39,378 bases of DNA from Nocardioidaceae bacterium (GTDB lineage: Bacteria; Actinomycetota; Actinomycetes; Propionibacteriales; Nocardioidaceae): the NCBI GenBank assembly GCA_025927955.1, contig JAICKK010000011.1, positions 1 through 39,378 of the forward strand, given 5' to 3'. The first letter of the stretch is position 1. Every line of letters starts with the position of its first letter. The translations under genes were made by a program, and so were the position numbers. Shown here piece by piece: positions 17,216-27,514 of the stretch. The notes under the pieces were generated by a model that did not search any database, had not been told where the DNA came from, and was given only the letters and a program-made list of their open reading frames with translations.

Positions 17216-18901
17216 GTGGTGGTGGTGAGCCTGCTGGCCATCGTCGGCGCGGCGATGCCGATGCCGACGGCGCTGGAGACCGTGCCCGGCCGCGTCGTCG
17301 ACCTGGCGCCGCACACCACCAGAGCGGCGACGATCAGCGTCGGGATGCTGCTGCTGGTGCTCGCCGGCGGCCTGCGACGGCGCAAGCGACGCGCCTGGCA
17401 GCTCACGGTCCTTCTCGCGGTGGCGGAGGGCGGGCTGCACCTGGCCCGCGACTTCGACCTGCCGCAGGCCGCGCTGACCGCCGTCCTGGTGGTCCTGCTC
17501 GTGTCGACGCGCGGAGCGTTCACCGGCGTCCCGGACCCCCGCACCCTCGCCCCCACCGCGGTCGTCTTCGTCGGGTCCGCGCTGCTCGCGGCGGCTACCG
17601 GCTTCGCCGCGGTCCTGCTGGACGGGATCGACCAGGGGTCGCACGGGAGCCTCTCGAGGACCGGGCGTGAGGTGCTGCTCGGCCTCGTCGGGATCACCGG
17701 CCCGTTGCGCTACCGCAGCACCGAGCATGCCGACTTCGCGGCCGTCACCCTCGCGCTGCTCGGTGGCGCGGCCCTGGTGTGCACGCTCGCGGCTGCGCTG
17801 CGGCCGCCGGGCGGACCTCGGGGCCTCAGCGAGCTCGACGAGCAGCGGCTGCGGGATCTCCTGAGCCGGTTCGGCCGCCAGGACTCGCTGGGGTACTTCG
17901 CCCTGCGGCGGGACAAGTCCGCGATCTTCTCCCCGACCGGCAAGGCGGCCATCGCCTACCGCGTGGTCGGCGGGGTGAGCCTGGCGTCCGGCGATCCCCT
18001 CGGCGACCCGGAAGCGTGGCCCGGGGCGATCCGGGAGTGGCTCGACGAGGCCCGTCGGTACGCGTGGATCCCCGCCGCCCTCGCGCCCGGTGAGCGGGGC
18101 GCGGCCGCCTACCACCGCGCCGGCCTGGAGGTGCTCGAGGTCGGTGACGAGGCCGTCGTGCACGTCGCCGACTTCACCCTGGAGGGCCGGGCCATGCGCA
18201 ACGTACGGCAGGCGGTGGGACGGGCCCGCAGGTGGGGATACCGGGTCGACGTCCGCGCGGTCGAGCTGCTGACGCCCGAGGAGCTGGCCGAGGCCCGCAC
18301 CGCGTCGGAGCGGTGGAGGGACGGGACGCACGAGCGGGGCTTCACGATGGCGCTGGGGCGTCTGGGCGACGCCGACGACCGGGGCTGCGTGCTCGTCCGC
18401 TGCCGGGACGGCGAGGGTCGGCTGGTGGCGCTGCTGCACTTCGTCCCGTGGGGACCGGACGGCCTGTCCCTGGACCTGATGCGCCGCTCCCCGCACGTCG
18501 AGCACGGTGTCGTGGAGCTGATGGTGGTGGACCTGCTGGCCGCGCCGAGCGTCCAGCCGCTGCACCGGGTCTCGCTCAACTTCGCCGTCTTCCGCTCGAT
18601 CCTGGAGCGCGGCGGCCGGCTGGGCGCCGGTCCGGTTCTCCGGCTGTGGCGCCGGGTGCTGCTCTCCGCGTCCCGGCTCTGGCAGATCGAGTCGCTGTAC
18701 CGGGCCAACGCGAAGTACCGCCCCGACTGGGTGCCGCGCTACGTGTGCTTCCCGCGCGCCGGCGACGTGCCGAAGGTGACGCTGAGCGTGCTGCAGGCGG
18801 AGGCGTTCATCACCGGGCCGAGGATCCGCCGCGCGGGGGGCCCGGTGCGCCAAGGCACTCCCGCGCCACGGCGGCGTGAGCGTGCGGGGCAGACGGCTTG
18901 A
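17216..18901 (+). CDS. DUF2156 / MprF-type protein (lysylphosphatidylglycerol synthase-like C-terminal domain)
   Basis: The annotated 561 residues have an N-terminal membrane part with about six helices (1-200) and a soluble C-terminal domain (about 210-530) of the DUF2156 type: two GNAT-like folds with AYRVVGGVSLASGDPLGDPEAWPGAIREWLDEAR, GFTMALGRLGDADDRGCVLV, LLHFVPWGPDGLSLDLMRR and SLYRANAKYRPDWVPRYVCF. This domain transfers amino acids from aminoacyl-tRNA to phosphatidylglycerol in MprF and LysX. The lysyl-tRNA synthetase domain fused in mycobacterial LysX is absent. The start is doubtful. GTG 17216 is the first canonical start in frame, yet the frame is coding-like upstream (TRHLDWAPRWVARAV), and AAGGGAG lies 7 nt before an ATC codon at 17123. 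The SGNH gene overlaps its stop. Confidence 0.85.
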   Translation: MVVVSLLAIVGAAMPMPTALETVPGRVVDLAPHTTRAATISVGMLLLVLAGGLRRRKRRAWQLTVLLAVAEGGLHLARDFDLPQAALTAVLVVLLVSTRGAFTGVPDPRTLAPTAVVFVGSALLAAATGFAAVLLDGIDQGSHGSLSRTGREVLLGLVGITGPLRYRSTEHADFAAVTLALLGGAALVCTLAAALRPPGGPRGLSELDEQRLRDLLSRFGRQDSLGYFALRRDKSAIFSPTGKAAIAYRVVGGVSLASGDPLGDPEAWPGAIREWLDEARRYAWIPAALAPGERGAAAYHRAGLEVLEVGDEAVVHVADFTLEGRAMRNVRQAVGRARRWGYRVDVRAVELLTPEELAEARTASERWRDGTHERGFTMALGRLGDADDRGCVLVRCRDGEGRLVALLHFVPWGPDGLSLDLMRRSPHVEHGVVELMVVDLLAAPSVQPLHRVSLNFAVFRSILERGGRLGAGPVLRLWRRVLLSASRLWQIESLYRANAKYRPDWVPRYVCFPRAGDVPKVTLSVLQAEAFITGPRIRRAGGPVRQGTPAPRRRERAGQTA

Positions 18902-19806
18902 GCCGGCCCCTGACGGCGGTGTCGCGTCGGCTCCTCACCGTGGTGGGGGGTGTGCTGCTCGTCCTGCTCGTCCTGCTCGCGCTGGGTCCGCAGCTGGCCC
19001 CGTCGAGCGCGCCGAAGGCGGGCCCGACGGCGAGCCAGACGGTGGGCCCGACGGCGGCCCCGCCGGCGCGCAAGCCGGCCCCGCCGGCGAGTCCGGCCGC
19101 GCGGCGCCACGTGCTGGTGGTCGGGGTCGGCGACTCCGTCACCGCCGGGTCGGCCTGTGACTGCATGGACTTCGTGCGGCTCTACGCGCGCGAGCTGCCG
19201 CCGGCCGAGGGTGGGCCGGCCAGCGTCGTGAACCTGGGGGTCCCCGGGTCGACGAGTGCCGACCTCCGACGGGACCTCGAGCACCGGGGTCCGACGACGC
19301 GGGCCGTGGCGCAGGCGTCGATCGTGCTGGTGACCATCGGCGCCAACGACCTGAACCCGCTGCTCGGGCGATGGCGGGAGGGCGGCTGCCGGGGAGACTG
19401 CTGGAGCGACGCCGTGCACGCGGTGGGCGGGAACGTCGCGGCCATCGTCGGGGACATCCACCGGCTGCGGCTCGGGCGGCCCACGACGGTGCTGGTCACC
19501 AACTACTGGAACGTCTTCATCGACGGCGACGTGGCGCGGCGCCGGCTCGGTCCGCGCTACCTGCGGTGGAGCGACCGGCTCACCAAGGCGGCGGACGCGG
19601 CCATCTGCGGGGGGTCCCGTCGCCTCGGCGCCCGCTGCGTGGACCTCTACGCGGCGTTCAAGGGCGACGGCAGCGACGACCCCACCGACCTGCTGGCCGG
19701 CGACGGCGACCACCCGAGCGCCGCGGGGCACCGGCTCATCGCCCGCGTCCTGCTGGCGGCCACCGCGCGACCGGGCGCTGGTCACCACCAGGCGCCACGA
19801 CCCTAG
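18898..19806 (+). CDS. SGNH/GDSL hydrolase, membrane-anchored or secreted
   Basis: The 302-residue protein has an N-terminal hydrophobic segment (RRLLTVVGGVLLVLLVLLALG, about 10-30) serving as signal anchor, then an Ala/Pro/Lys low-complexity spacer (about 35-70). The catalytic SGNH domain follows, with block I VGVGDSVTAG (Ser80), a Gly in NLGVPGST, IGANDLN with its Asn, and the block V DHPSAAGH (Asp/His near 271-272). It should be an extracytoplasmic esterase or lipase acting on lipids or acylated glycans. It overlaps the stop of the DUF2156 gene by three bases (TTGA), so translation is probably coupled; GTG 18919 is another possible start. The C-terminus ends inside a bidirectional hairpin. 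Confidence 0.85.
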   Translation: MSRPLTAVSRRLLTVVGGVLLVLLVLLALGPQLAPSSAPKAGPTASQTVGPTAAPPARKPAPPASPAARRHVLVVGVGDSVTAGSACDCMDFVRLYARELPPAEGGPASVVNLGVPGSTSADLRRDLEHRGPTTRAVAQASIVLVTIGANDLNPLLGRWREGGCRGDCWSDAVHAVGGNVAAIVGDIHRLRLGRPTTVLVTNYWNVFIDGDVARRRLGPRYLRWSDRLTKAADAAICGGSRRLGARCVDLYAAFKGDGSDDPTDLLAGDGDHPSAAGHRLIARVLLAATARPGAGHHQAPRP

Positions 19807-19824
19807 CGGTCCGTGGCCGCTAGG
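19802..19824. terminator. Bidirectional hairpin containing both convergent stop codons
   Basis: CCTAGCGG (19802-19809) and CCGCTAGG (19817-19824) are perfect complements with a 7-nt loop. The TAG stop of the SGNH gene lies in one arm and the TAG stop of the opposing esterase gene in the other. It can act for both strands. Confidence 0.7.
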
Positions 19825-21034
19825 AGCCGGTGTGCGGTGACGCCTGCTGGGCCAGCCTCCCGGACAGCCAGTGCAGGGCCGTCGGCAGCTCGCGGTCCCA
19901 GGTGCGGAAGTTGTGCCCGCCGTGGCTCATGACCATCGCAGTGACCTGCATCGGTGGCTTGACCTCCGAGAGGAACCGCCGGGTGTCGGGATAGCCGTCG
20001 TGACCGGTCTCCTGCTTGCTGATCGTGACGAACAGCGACACCGGAGGTGCGGGGTACAGGCGCAGCATCAGCTCGGGGTCGTTCTGCATGCGCAGTGCCT
20101 TCGAGCCGCCCCACAGGTTGCCGGTCGTCACGTCCTGTCGGGCGTCGTAGTAGCCCGACAGCGACACGGCCGCGCGGAACACGGTGTAGTGGGTCATCGC
20201 GATCTTGGCCGCGCAGTACCCGCCGGTGGAGTCCCCCACGATCCCCCAGTCGCCCGACCGGACGCGCAGCGACGCCTGGACGGCGCTCGGCAGCTCGCGG
20301 TCCAGGAAGGTCTCGACCTGCGGCCCGTTCGGGACGTCGGTGCACTCGGTGTCCCGCGGCGGGGCCACGGTGGAGGACAGCAGGACGTAGACCATCGGCG
20401 CGCTGCGGTGCTGCCGGACCGCCGTCAGGGCGCGCCGGGGGTAGTCCACCCGGTTCACCAGGGACTCCGCCGAGCCCGGGTAGCCGGTCAGCACCTCGAC
20501 GGCCGGGAAGCGGCGGTGCGCCCAGGCCGGCTGGAAGTACTGCGGGGGCAGGTAGACGAACGCCGGCGCGGCGAGCCCCGAGGCGACCCCCTCGATCGTC
20601 ACCGACTCGACCAGGCCTCGGCTGGGCCACTGGCTCCGGGTCGACCAGCCCGTCACGCCGAGGACGTGCAGCCGGCCGAGCCTCCCGGCCCGGACGTGGG
20701 TCCCGAGGGGGCCGCCGCGGTCGGTCGGCACCAGGGAGGCGGGGTTGGCGGCCCTGCCCGCTGCCGCACCGGAGCCGAAGGTCGAGACGCTCGCCGTGCC
20801 TCCAGCGCTGCCGACCAGGTCACTCCACGAGCTGTAGAACTCGCCGTAGTCGTTGGCCAGCGCGGCCACCAGGAGCACGGTGGCCAGCTGACCAGCGACC
20901 AGCATGCCGACCCGCGAGGCGACCCGGAAGGGCTGAGGACCACGCACGCGCGACCACACCAGGACCGTGGCCACCGGAGCCAGTGCGGCCAGGCACGCGA
21001 GCACGACGACCAGTGGTGTCCCGAGCAGTGCCAT
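19820..21034 (-). CDS. Alpha/beta-hydrolase esterase (EstD/antigen 85-like) with N-terminal membrane helices
   Basis: The 404-residue protein has two or three hydrophobic N-terminal segments, then an extracytoplasmic alpha/beta-hydrolase domain. The oxyanion/strand region is APAFVYLPPQYFQPAWAHRRFPAVEVLTGYPGS. The nucleophile elbow is GDSTGGYCAAKIA (GxSxG). The catalytic His is likely in SHGGHNFRTWDRELP near the end. This is the plan of esterase D/mycolyltransferase (antigen 85)-type proteins. Its relatives act on cell-envelope esters; the true substrate is unknown. ATG 21034 is preferred over the ATG 15 bases upstream because GGGAG sits 8 nt before it. It converges on the SGNH hydrolase, making a small envelope-hydrolase cluster. 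Confidence 0.83.
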   Translation of the reverse strand: MALLGTPLVVVLACLAALAPVATVLVWSRVRGPQPFRVASRVGMLVAGQLATVLLVAALANDYGEFYSSWSDLVGSAGGTASVSTFGSGAAAGRAANPASLVPTDRGGPLGTHVRAGRLGRLHVLGVTGWSTRSQWPSRGLVESVTIEGVASGLAAPAFVYLPPQYFQPAWAHRRFPAVEVLTGYPGSAESLVNRVDYPRRALTAVRQHRSAPMVYVLLSSTVAPPRDTECTDVPNGPQVETFLDRELPSAVQASLRVRSGDWGIVGDSTGGYCAAKIAMTHYTVFRAAVSLSGYYDARQDVTTGNLWGGSKALRMQNDPELMLRLYPAPPVSLFVTISKQETGHDGYPDTRRFLSEVKPPMQVTAMVMSHGGHNFRTWDRELPTALHWLSGRLAQQASPHTGS

Positions 21035-21180
21035 GGCAGCCGCTCCCATTCCTCGCGCGAGCGACCTGACGACCGCCCGCTGCCAGGATGGCCGCGCCGT
21101 CTGTGACCGCGCTGAGCGGTCGCCGTGAATTGTGCGAGAGGGCGGCGCTCTCAGTCCCCGAGCCGGCCCGCAGGCAGCAC

Positions 21181-21210
21181 AAAGGCGCCGCCCCCGCCGG
21201 GGACGGCGCC
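21181..21210 (-). terminator. Terminator of rpsT
   Basis: On the minus strand GGCGCCG (21210-21204) pairs with CGGCGCC (21190-21184), with CCCC/GGGG inside, followed by TTT (21183-21181). It begins 26 bp after the rpsT stop. Confidence 0.8.
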
Positions 21211-21235
21211 AGCGCGCGCCGACGGACGCGCCGCG

Positions 21236-21496
21236 TCAGAGGGACGAGGCGCGCTTGGCGATCGCGGACTTCTTGTTCGCGGCCTGGTTCTTGTGGATGA
21301 CACCGGCCGAGGCGGCCTTGTCGAGCTTGCGGCTCGCCGCCGCCGCGAGGGTGCGCGCCCGGTCGGTGTCGCCGGTCTCGGCGGCCTCGCGGAAGCGCCG
21401 GATGGCGGACTTGACCGCGGACTTGACCGACTTGTTGCGCTCGTGGGCGGCAGCGCTCTGTCGGTTGCGCTTGATCTGGGACTTGATGTTCGCCAC
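21236..21496 (-). CDS. rpsT: 30S ribosomal protein S20
   Basis: The 86-residue, Lys/Arg/Ala-rich protein has the usual S20 length and three-helix pattern: [35 protein letters not shown], then [33 protein letters not shown]. It binds 16S rRNA early in small-subunit assembly. The start is GTG 21496, with GAGG 9 nt before it. The gene is single and has its own terminator. A -10-like TAAGGT at 21617-21622 would give a 5' leader of about 110 nt, long enough for regulation, though no specific fold is claimed. Confidence 0.97.
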   Translation of the reverse strand: MANIKSQIKRNRQSAAAHERNKSVKSAVKSAIRRFREAAETGDTDRARTLAAAASRKLDKAASAGVIHKNQAANKKSAIAKRASSL

Positions 21497-21616
21497 GGAG
21501 CAGGGCCTCGATCGTCGTGTGGGGTGGTGGGGAGGGTGTGCGGGTCCGAGAGGTGTCTGCCGACCACGGTGCGACCCGGGATGCAGGCGCGGTGACGCCT
21601 CGACACGCGAGCGCCC

Positions 21617-21622
21617 ACCTTA
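21617..21622 (-). promoter_or_regulatory. Probable -10 of rpsT
   Basis: TGGTAAGGT on the minus strand is an extended -10-like element, about 120 bp before the rpsT start. No -35 with ideal spacing is clear. Confidence 0.4.
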
Positions 21623-21661
21623 CCAGCGGCGCCGGTGGCCGCCCAAATCCGGCGCGGTCGC

Positions 21662-22648
21662 TCAGTGCCAGCCCCGCCGCTGCGCGAGCCAGGCCCAGCT
21701 CACCTCGGCGCACCAGTCCTGCTGCTCGCGCAGGTGCGGCGAGGTGTACGGCGGGGGCTGGTCGCGGCGCTCGAGGAAGTAGCCGCAGAGCAGGGCGAGC
21801 AGCGAGTCCACGTCCTGCGGGTCGACGTCTCGGGTGAGCGGCAGGCGGGCCAGCAGCGCGTCGGCGTCGACCCCGTCGCCGTACGCCGTCATCACCAGGC
21901 ACACCGTGTCCACCCACGCGGCACCGCGCACCGGGAAGTTCCAGTCGCACAGGTAGGCCGGTCCGGACTCGGAGAGCACGAAGTTGTCGTCGCGGGCGTC
22001 GGTGTGCACCAGCGTGTCGCCGGAGGTCGCCCGGGCGTACCCGGCGGCGAGCCGGGCGGCCTCCTCCACGTGCGGCCAGTCCGGGAGGTGGGCGCGGACG
22101 TGGTCCCAGCTGCCGGGCATGTCGGCGAAGTCCTGGGCGAAGGTCCGCAGCCGGGCGGGCGGGGGCGTCAGCGTGCGGGCGAGGGTCTCCAGCGTCTCGA
22201 GGCACCCGTCGAGCTCTCCCGCCGCCCAGGGGCGGGCGGGGTTGGTGCCGGCGACGTGCTCCAGGGCGAGCACCACCCACTCGTCGTCCTCGTGGGACCA
22301 GAGCAGCCGGGGGACGGGCAGGCCGTCCGGCAGGGCGCGCAGCATCCGCGCCTCCTGCGCGTAGGCCCGGGCGAAGGGCCGCTGGGCGCGCTTGCCGGCC
22401 GCCTTGAGGAAGATCCGCCGCCCGTCGTCGCCGGTCAGCGTGGCCGCGCAGCCGGGGGTGTAGCCGGCGCCGGCGGGGGTCGCCTCGACGACCGGGCTGC
22501 CGAGCCGGTCCTCGACCATCCGACGCACGCCCGGTGGCAGCAGCAGCCAGTCCAGGCGGCGCGCGGTCGCTCCGTGCGGGAGTGACGGCAGCGTCGCGAG
22601 GTCCCGCGGACCGGTGGCGGAGCCGGGTACGGCGGGCAGGGCGGCCAT
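21662..22648 (-). CDS. Phosphotransferase (APH/choline kinase fold)
   Basis: The 328-residue protein has the aminoglycoside phosphotransferase-like kinase fold. [30 protein letters not shown] contains the ATP-binding Lys and helix-C Glu. The catalytic loop is [13 protein letters not shown] (HxDxxxxN) and the metal-binding Asp is in [11 protein letters not shown]. It probably phosphorylates a small molecule, and could also be an inactive-substrate homologue; resistance should not be assumed. ATG 22648 starts the recognisable fold, and CACACT about 7 nt upstream could be its -10. It diverges from lepA with about 117 bp between start codons. Confidence 0.85.
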   Translation of the reverse strand: MAALPAVPGSATGPRDLATLPSLPHGATARRLDWLLLPPGVRRMVEDRLGSPVVEATPAGAGYTPGCAATLTGDDGRRIFLKAAGKRAQRPFARAYAQEARMLRALPDGLPVPRLLWSHEDDEWVVLALEHVAGTNPARPWAAGELDGCLETLETLARTLTPPPARLRTFAQDFADMPGSWDHVRAHLPDWPHVEEAARLAAGYARATSGDTLVHTDARDDNFVLSESGPAYLCDWNFPVRGAAWVDTVCLVMTAYGDGVDADALLARLPLTRDVDPQDVDSLLALLCGYFLERRDQPPPYTSPHLREQQDWCAEVSWAWLAQRRGWH

Positions 22649-22765
22649 GGCGCCCAGTGTGCCGCATCCGCGCGGGCGGCCCCTGCGCCCGCCGAGAGCG
22701 GCGGGACCGTGCGGGGGCGTGTGGAACACTGGACGTCTTCCCTGGACCTGCAACGAGAGACAGCC

Positions 22766-24652
<1,887 letters not shown>

Positions 24653-24675
24653 CGCCGAGGCTCCCCGGTGTCGGT

Positions 24676-24713
24676 GGCCGGCTGCGCCACCTCTCCCGGC
24701 GGGCAGCCGGGCC
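24676..24713. terminator. Hairpin between convergent lepA and CDF genes
   Basis: CCGGCTGC (24678-24685) and GCAGCCGG (24703-24710) are perfect complements with a 17-nt loop; flanking GG/CC extend it with a bulge. It can serve both strands. Confidence 0.6.
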
Positions 24714-24716
24714 GGC

Positions 24717-25661
24717 TCACGTCACCGGGTGCTCCTCCGTGCTGGTCGCGTCCAGGAACACCTGCTTGACGTCGGGGAACCGCTCGCGCAGGTCGCGGTC
24801 GATGCGGCCGCTGACCTCCTCCACCTGGTCGGAGCTGAGGTTCTCCGCCAGGTCGAGCCGCACCGCGACGAGCAGCTCGCGGGTGCCGATCCGGATGGTG
24901 TAGAGCTCGAGGACCTTGTCGATCTCGGAGTAGCCCTCGAGCTGCTCCCGCATCCCCTCGCGCACCCGCGGCTCCGCGGACTCCCCGATGAGCAGGCCCA
25001 TGTTGTCGCGGCCGAGGGCGTAGGCGACGTAGCTGAGCAGCACGCCGATGAGGATCGAGGCGAGCGCGTCGAAGACGGGGTTGCGGGTGAGCTGGTGCAG
25101 CCCGATGCCCACGAACGCGATGACGATGCCGATCACGGCGGCGGTGTCCTCGGAGGCGACGGTCTTGACGGTCGGGTCGTCGCTGACCCGGATGTACTCG
25201 ATGAGCCCGCGCTCCGCCTCGCGGGCCTCTCGCCGTGTCTGCCGGACCGCCTTCGTCAACGAGGCGCCCTCGGCGCACAGCGCGACCGCCAGGGTGACGT
25301 AGGAGACGTAGAAGCCGAAGGTGGTCTCCGCCTCGTCCGTGGTGAGGGCGATGTAGCCCTGGAAGAAGGAGAAGATCGCGCCCGCGACGAAGATGCCGAC
25401 CGCGGCGATGAGCGACCAGAAGAAGCGCTCCTGCCCGTAGCCGAACGGGTGCTGCTCGTCCGCTGGGCGGCTGCTGCGCTTGATCGCGGTCAGCAGGAAC
25501 ACCTGGTTCATCGTGTCGCCGAGCGAGTGGGCGGCCTCCGACATCAGGGCGCTCGAGCCCGAGAGGAACCCGCCGACGCCCTTGCAGACGAAGACCAGGA
25601 AGTTCATCGACAGTGCGAGCACCACCGTGCCGGTGCTCTCGCCACCGCTTGACCTGCCCAC
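24717..25661 (-). CDS. Cation diffusion facilitator (CDF) transporter, SLC30A9-like
   Basis: The 314-residue protein has six membrane helices and a C-terminal cytoplasmic metal-binding-type domain (IDKVLELYTIRIGTRELLVAVRLDLAENLSSDQVEEVSGRIDRDLRERFPDVKQVFLD). Helix 2 has the HSLGD site (His45, Asp49). Helix 5 has ASEDTAAVIG in place of the usual HxxxD, a pattern I associate with the SLC30A9/ZnT9-like branch. HPFGYGQERFFWSL between helices 2 and 3 is a family hallmark. It would export zinc or another divalent cation by proton antiport. GTG 25661 is chosen because GGAGG lies 6 nt upstream. Confidence 0.9.
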   Translation of the reverse strand: MGRSSGGESTGTVVLALSMNFLVFVCKGVGGFLSGSSALMSEAAHSLGDTMNQVFLLTAIKRSSRPADEQHPFGYGQERFFWSLIAAVGIFVAGAIFSFFQGYIALTTDEAETTFGFYVSYVTLAVALCAEGASLTKAVRQTRREAREAERGLIEYIRVSDDPTVKTVASEDTAAVIGIVIAFVGIGLHQLTRNPVFDALASILIGVLLSYVAYALGRDNMGLLIGESAEPRVREGMREQLEGYSEIDKVLELYTIRIGTRELLVAVRLDLAENLSSDQVEEVSGRIDRDLRERFPDVKQVFLDATSTEEHPVT

Positions 25662-25799
25662 GTTCGCCTCCGACCGATGCGCGCGCCGCCGACCTCGGGC
25701 GGCGGCAGTCGCAGGTGGAGAGATACCCACCGGGACCGAAAGCCACGCGGGCCCGGCGCCCTCTGCCCGTTCCGCCGGCACGAGGCGGGGTCGGGCAGG

Positions 25800-26741
25800 A
25801 TGGCCGGTGTGCGGCTCCCCTTCGACATCCCGCCCGGCCTCACCGCGTACGGCGAGCGCGGCGATGGCTTCCGGGAGTTCCTCGACCGGCTGCCGCGGCT
25901 GGTCGCGGAGCTCCTCGAGGAGTGGGAGCTGTCCGTCGACGGCGAGCCGATGCACGGCTTCTGCGCGCTCGTCGTACCGGTTCACGGTCGCGACGGCGTG
26001 CCGGCCGTCCTCAAGGTCGGGTTCCCGCACGACGAGGGCCGGCACGAGCATCTCGCCCTGCGGCACTGGCACGGCAACGGCACGGTCCGGCTGCTGCGGG
26101 CGGACCCCCGCCGCGGGGCGCTGCTCCTCGAGCGGCTGCACGCGGAGCGGGACCTCACCGTTGTGGAGGACGTCGAGGCCTGCGAGGTGGTCGGCGGCCT
26201 CTACGGGCGCCTGCACGTCGAGCCGCCCGCGCAGCTGCGTCGGCTCTCGTCGTACGTCGACGTCTGGACGGGCGGGCTGGTCGCGCTGCCACCGGACGCA
26301 CCGCTCCCGAGACGGCTGGTCGAGCAGGCGGTCGGCCTGGGCCGCGCCTTCGTGTCGGACGGGGCCACGGACACCCGGATGATCCACGGCGACCTGCACT
26401 ACGAGAACGTGCTGGCCGGGGACCGGGAGCCGTGGCTGGTGATCGACCCGAAGCCGATGGCGGGCGACCCGCACTACGAGGTCGCGCCCATGCTGTGGAA
26501 CCGCTGGGAGGAGGTGGTGGCGTCGGGGGACGTGCGCCGCGCCGTCCGGCGCCGCTTCCACACCATCGTCGACACCGCGCTGCTCGACGAGCACCGCGCG
26601 CGGGACTGGGTGGTGGTGCGCGAGCTGCTCAACGTGCTGTGGACGCTCGAGGACGCGGTGCGCGCTCGCCGGGCGCTCAGCGTCGAGGACCAGGCCTGGG
26701 TCACGGCCTCGGTGGCCATCGCCAAGGCGGTGCAGGACTGA
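25800..26741 (+). CDS. APH(6)-type kinase (aminoglycoside/hydroxyurea antibiotic-resistance kinase family)
   Basis: The 313-residue protein resembles streptomycin 6-kinase (StrB/APH(6)). It has VPAVLKVGFPHDEGRHEHLALRHWHGNGTVRLLRADPRRGALLLERL at the N-lobe, the catalytic loop MIHGDLHYENVL, and WLVIDPKPMAGDPHYEVAPMLWNRW with the metal-binding Asp. It probably phosphorylates a sugar or aminocyclitol-like hydroxyl. In soil actinobacteria such genes are common and need not give resistance. Two starts are possible: ATG 25800, or GTG 25809 seven nt after CAGGAT, which would be leaderless like hemW. It is divergent from the CDF gene. Confidence 0.87.
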   Translation: MAGVRLPFDIPPGLTAYGERGDGFREFLDRLPRLVAELLEEWELSVDGEPMHGFCALVVPVHGRDGVPAVLKVGFPHDEGRHEHLALRHWHGNGTVRLLRADPRRGALLLERLHAERDLTVVEDVEACEVVGGLYGRLHVEPPAQLRRLSSYVDVWTGGLVALPPDAPLPRRLVEQAVGLGRAFVSDGATDTRMIHGDLHYENVLAGDREPWLVIDPKPMAGDPHYEVAPMLWNRWEEVVASGDVRRAVRRRFHTIVDTALLDEHRARDWVVVRELLNVLWTLEDAVRARRALSVEDQAWVTASVAIAKAVQD

Positions 26742-26783
26742 GGGGCGCACCACCCCGAGCGGGCGCGAGCGGCGGACCCACGC

Positions 26784-26789
26784 GAGACT
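26784..26789 (+). promoter_or_regulatory. -10-like element of the MOSC gene (leaderless)
   Basis: GAGACT is followed by 6 nt and ATG 26796. The first base departs from TANNNT, so it is a weaker match than others here. Confidence 0.4.
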
Positions 26790-26795
26790 TGGTCC

Positions 26796-27488
26796 ATGGG
26801 TGCGCACCTGGTCTCCGTCAACGTGGGCCGCGGGGTCGACGGCGAGTGGGCCGGGCGGCTGAGTCGGACGGCGATCGCCAAGCGGCCGGTGACCTCTCCG
26901 GTGCCGGTGCACCGCCTCGGTCTCGAGGGTGACGAGGTCGTGGACACCCAGTTCCACGGCGGCGTCCACAAGGCCGTGTACGCGTTCGCTCGCGAGGACC
27001 TCGACCTGTGGGCCGGCCGGCTGGGCGTGCCGCTCCCGCCGGGGACCTTCGGGGAGAACCTCACCACGGCCGGCATCGACGTCAACGAGGCGCTGGTCGG
27101 CGAGCACTGGCGCATCGGCACCGCGGTGCTGTCCCCGGCGGACGTCCGGATCCCGTGCCAGGTGTTCCGGGCGTGGCTGGGCCGGCACGGGGTGGACACG
27201 GCCGGCTGGTCTCGCCGGTTCGTGCAGGAGGGTCGGCCGGGCCCCTACCTGCGGGTCGTGCGGGAGGGCGTGCTGCGGGCCGGCGACGAGGTCGTGGTCG
27301 AGCACCGGCCCGCGCACGGGGTCACCGTCGCGGTGATGTTCCGCGCGCTGACCACCGAGCGCTCCCTGCTGCCCGAGCTGCTCGGCGTCGAGGGGCTGCC
27401 GCCGACGGCGTACGCCGCGGCCCGCCGCCACCTGCGCCGTACCGGGCGTCGCGTCCCCGCCGGTGACGGTTCGCCGCCCGGTCCCTAG
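26796..27488 (+). CDS. MOSC-domain protein, YiiM-like
   Basis: The 230-residue protein has the YiiM-type MOSC layout: LGLEGDEVVDTQFHGGVHKAVYAFAREDLDLW (about 42-73), PLPPGTFGENLTTAGIDVNEALVGEHWRIGTAVLSPADVRIPCQVF (about 78-124, with Cys in PCQVF), and GVLRAGDEVVVEHRP. MOSC proteins bind molybdenum cofactor or handle N-hydroxylated and sulfur chemistry; YiiM detoxifies N-hydroxylated compounds. The conserved Cys is the sulfur/cofactor ligand in the family. It stands between the APH(6)-type gene and the acyl-CoA synthetase, with no clear pathway link. Confidence 0.88.
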   Translation: MGAHLVSVNVGRGVDGEWAGRLSRTAIAKRPVTSPVPVHRLGLEGDEVVDTQFHGGVHKAVYAFAREDLDLWAGRLGVPLPPGTFGENLTTAGIDVNEALVGEHWRIGTAVLSPADVRIPCQVFRAWLGRHGVDTAGWSRRFVQEGRPGPYLRVVREGVLRAGDEVVVEHRPAHGVTVAVMFRALTTERSLLPELLGVEGLPPTAYAAARRHLRRTGRRVPAGDGSPPGP

Positions 27489-27498
27489 CCCGGTGGTC

Positions 27499-27504
27499 TA
27501 GTGT
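27499..27504 (+). promoter_or_regulatory. -10 element of the acyl-CoA synthetase gene
   Basis: TAGTGT lies 53 nt upstream of the start codon, so this gene, unlike several neighbours, has a 5' leader (about 47 nt) and a ribosome binding site (GCAGGAGAG). Confidence 0.4.
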
Positions 27505-27514
27505 CCGTGCCACG

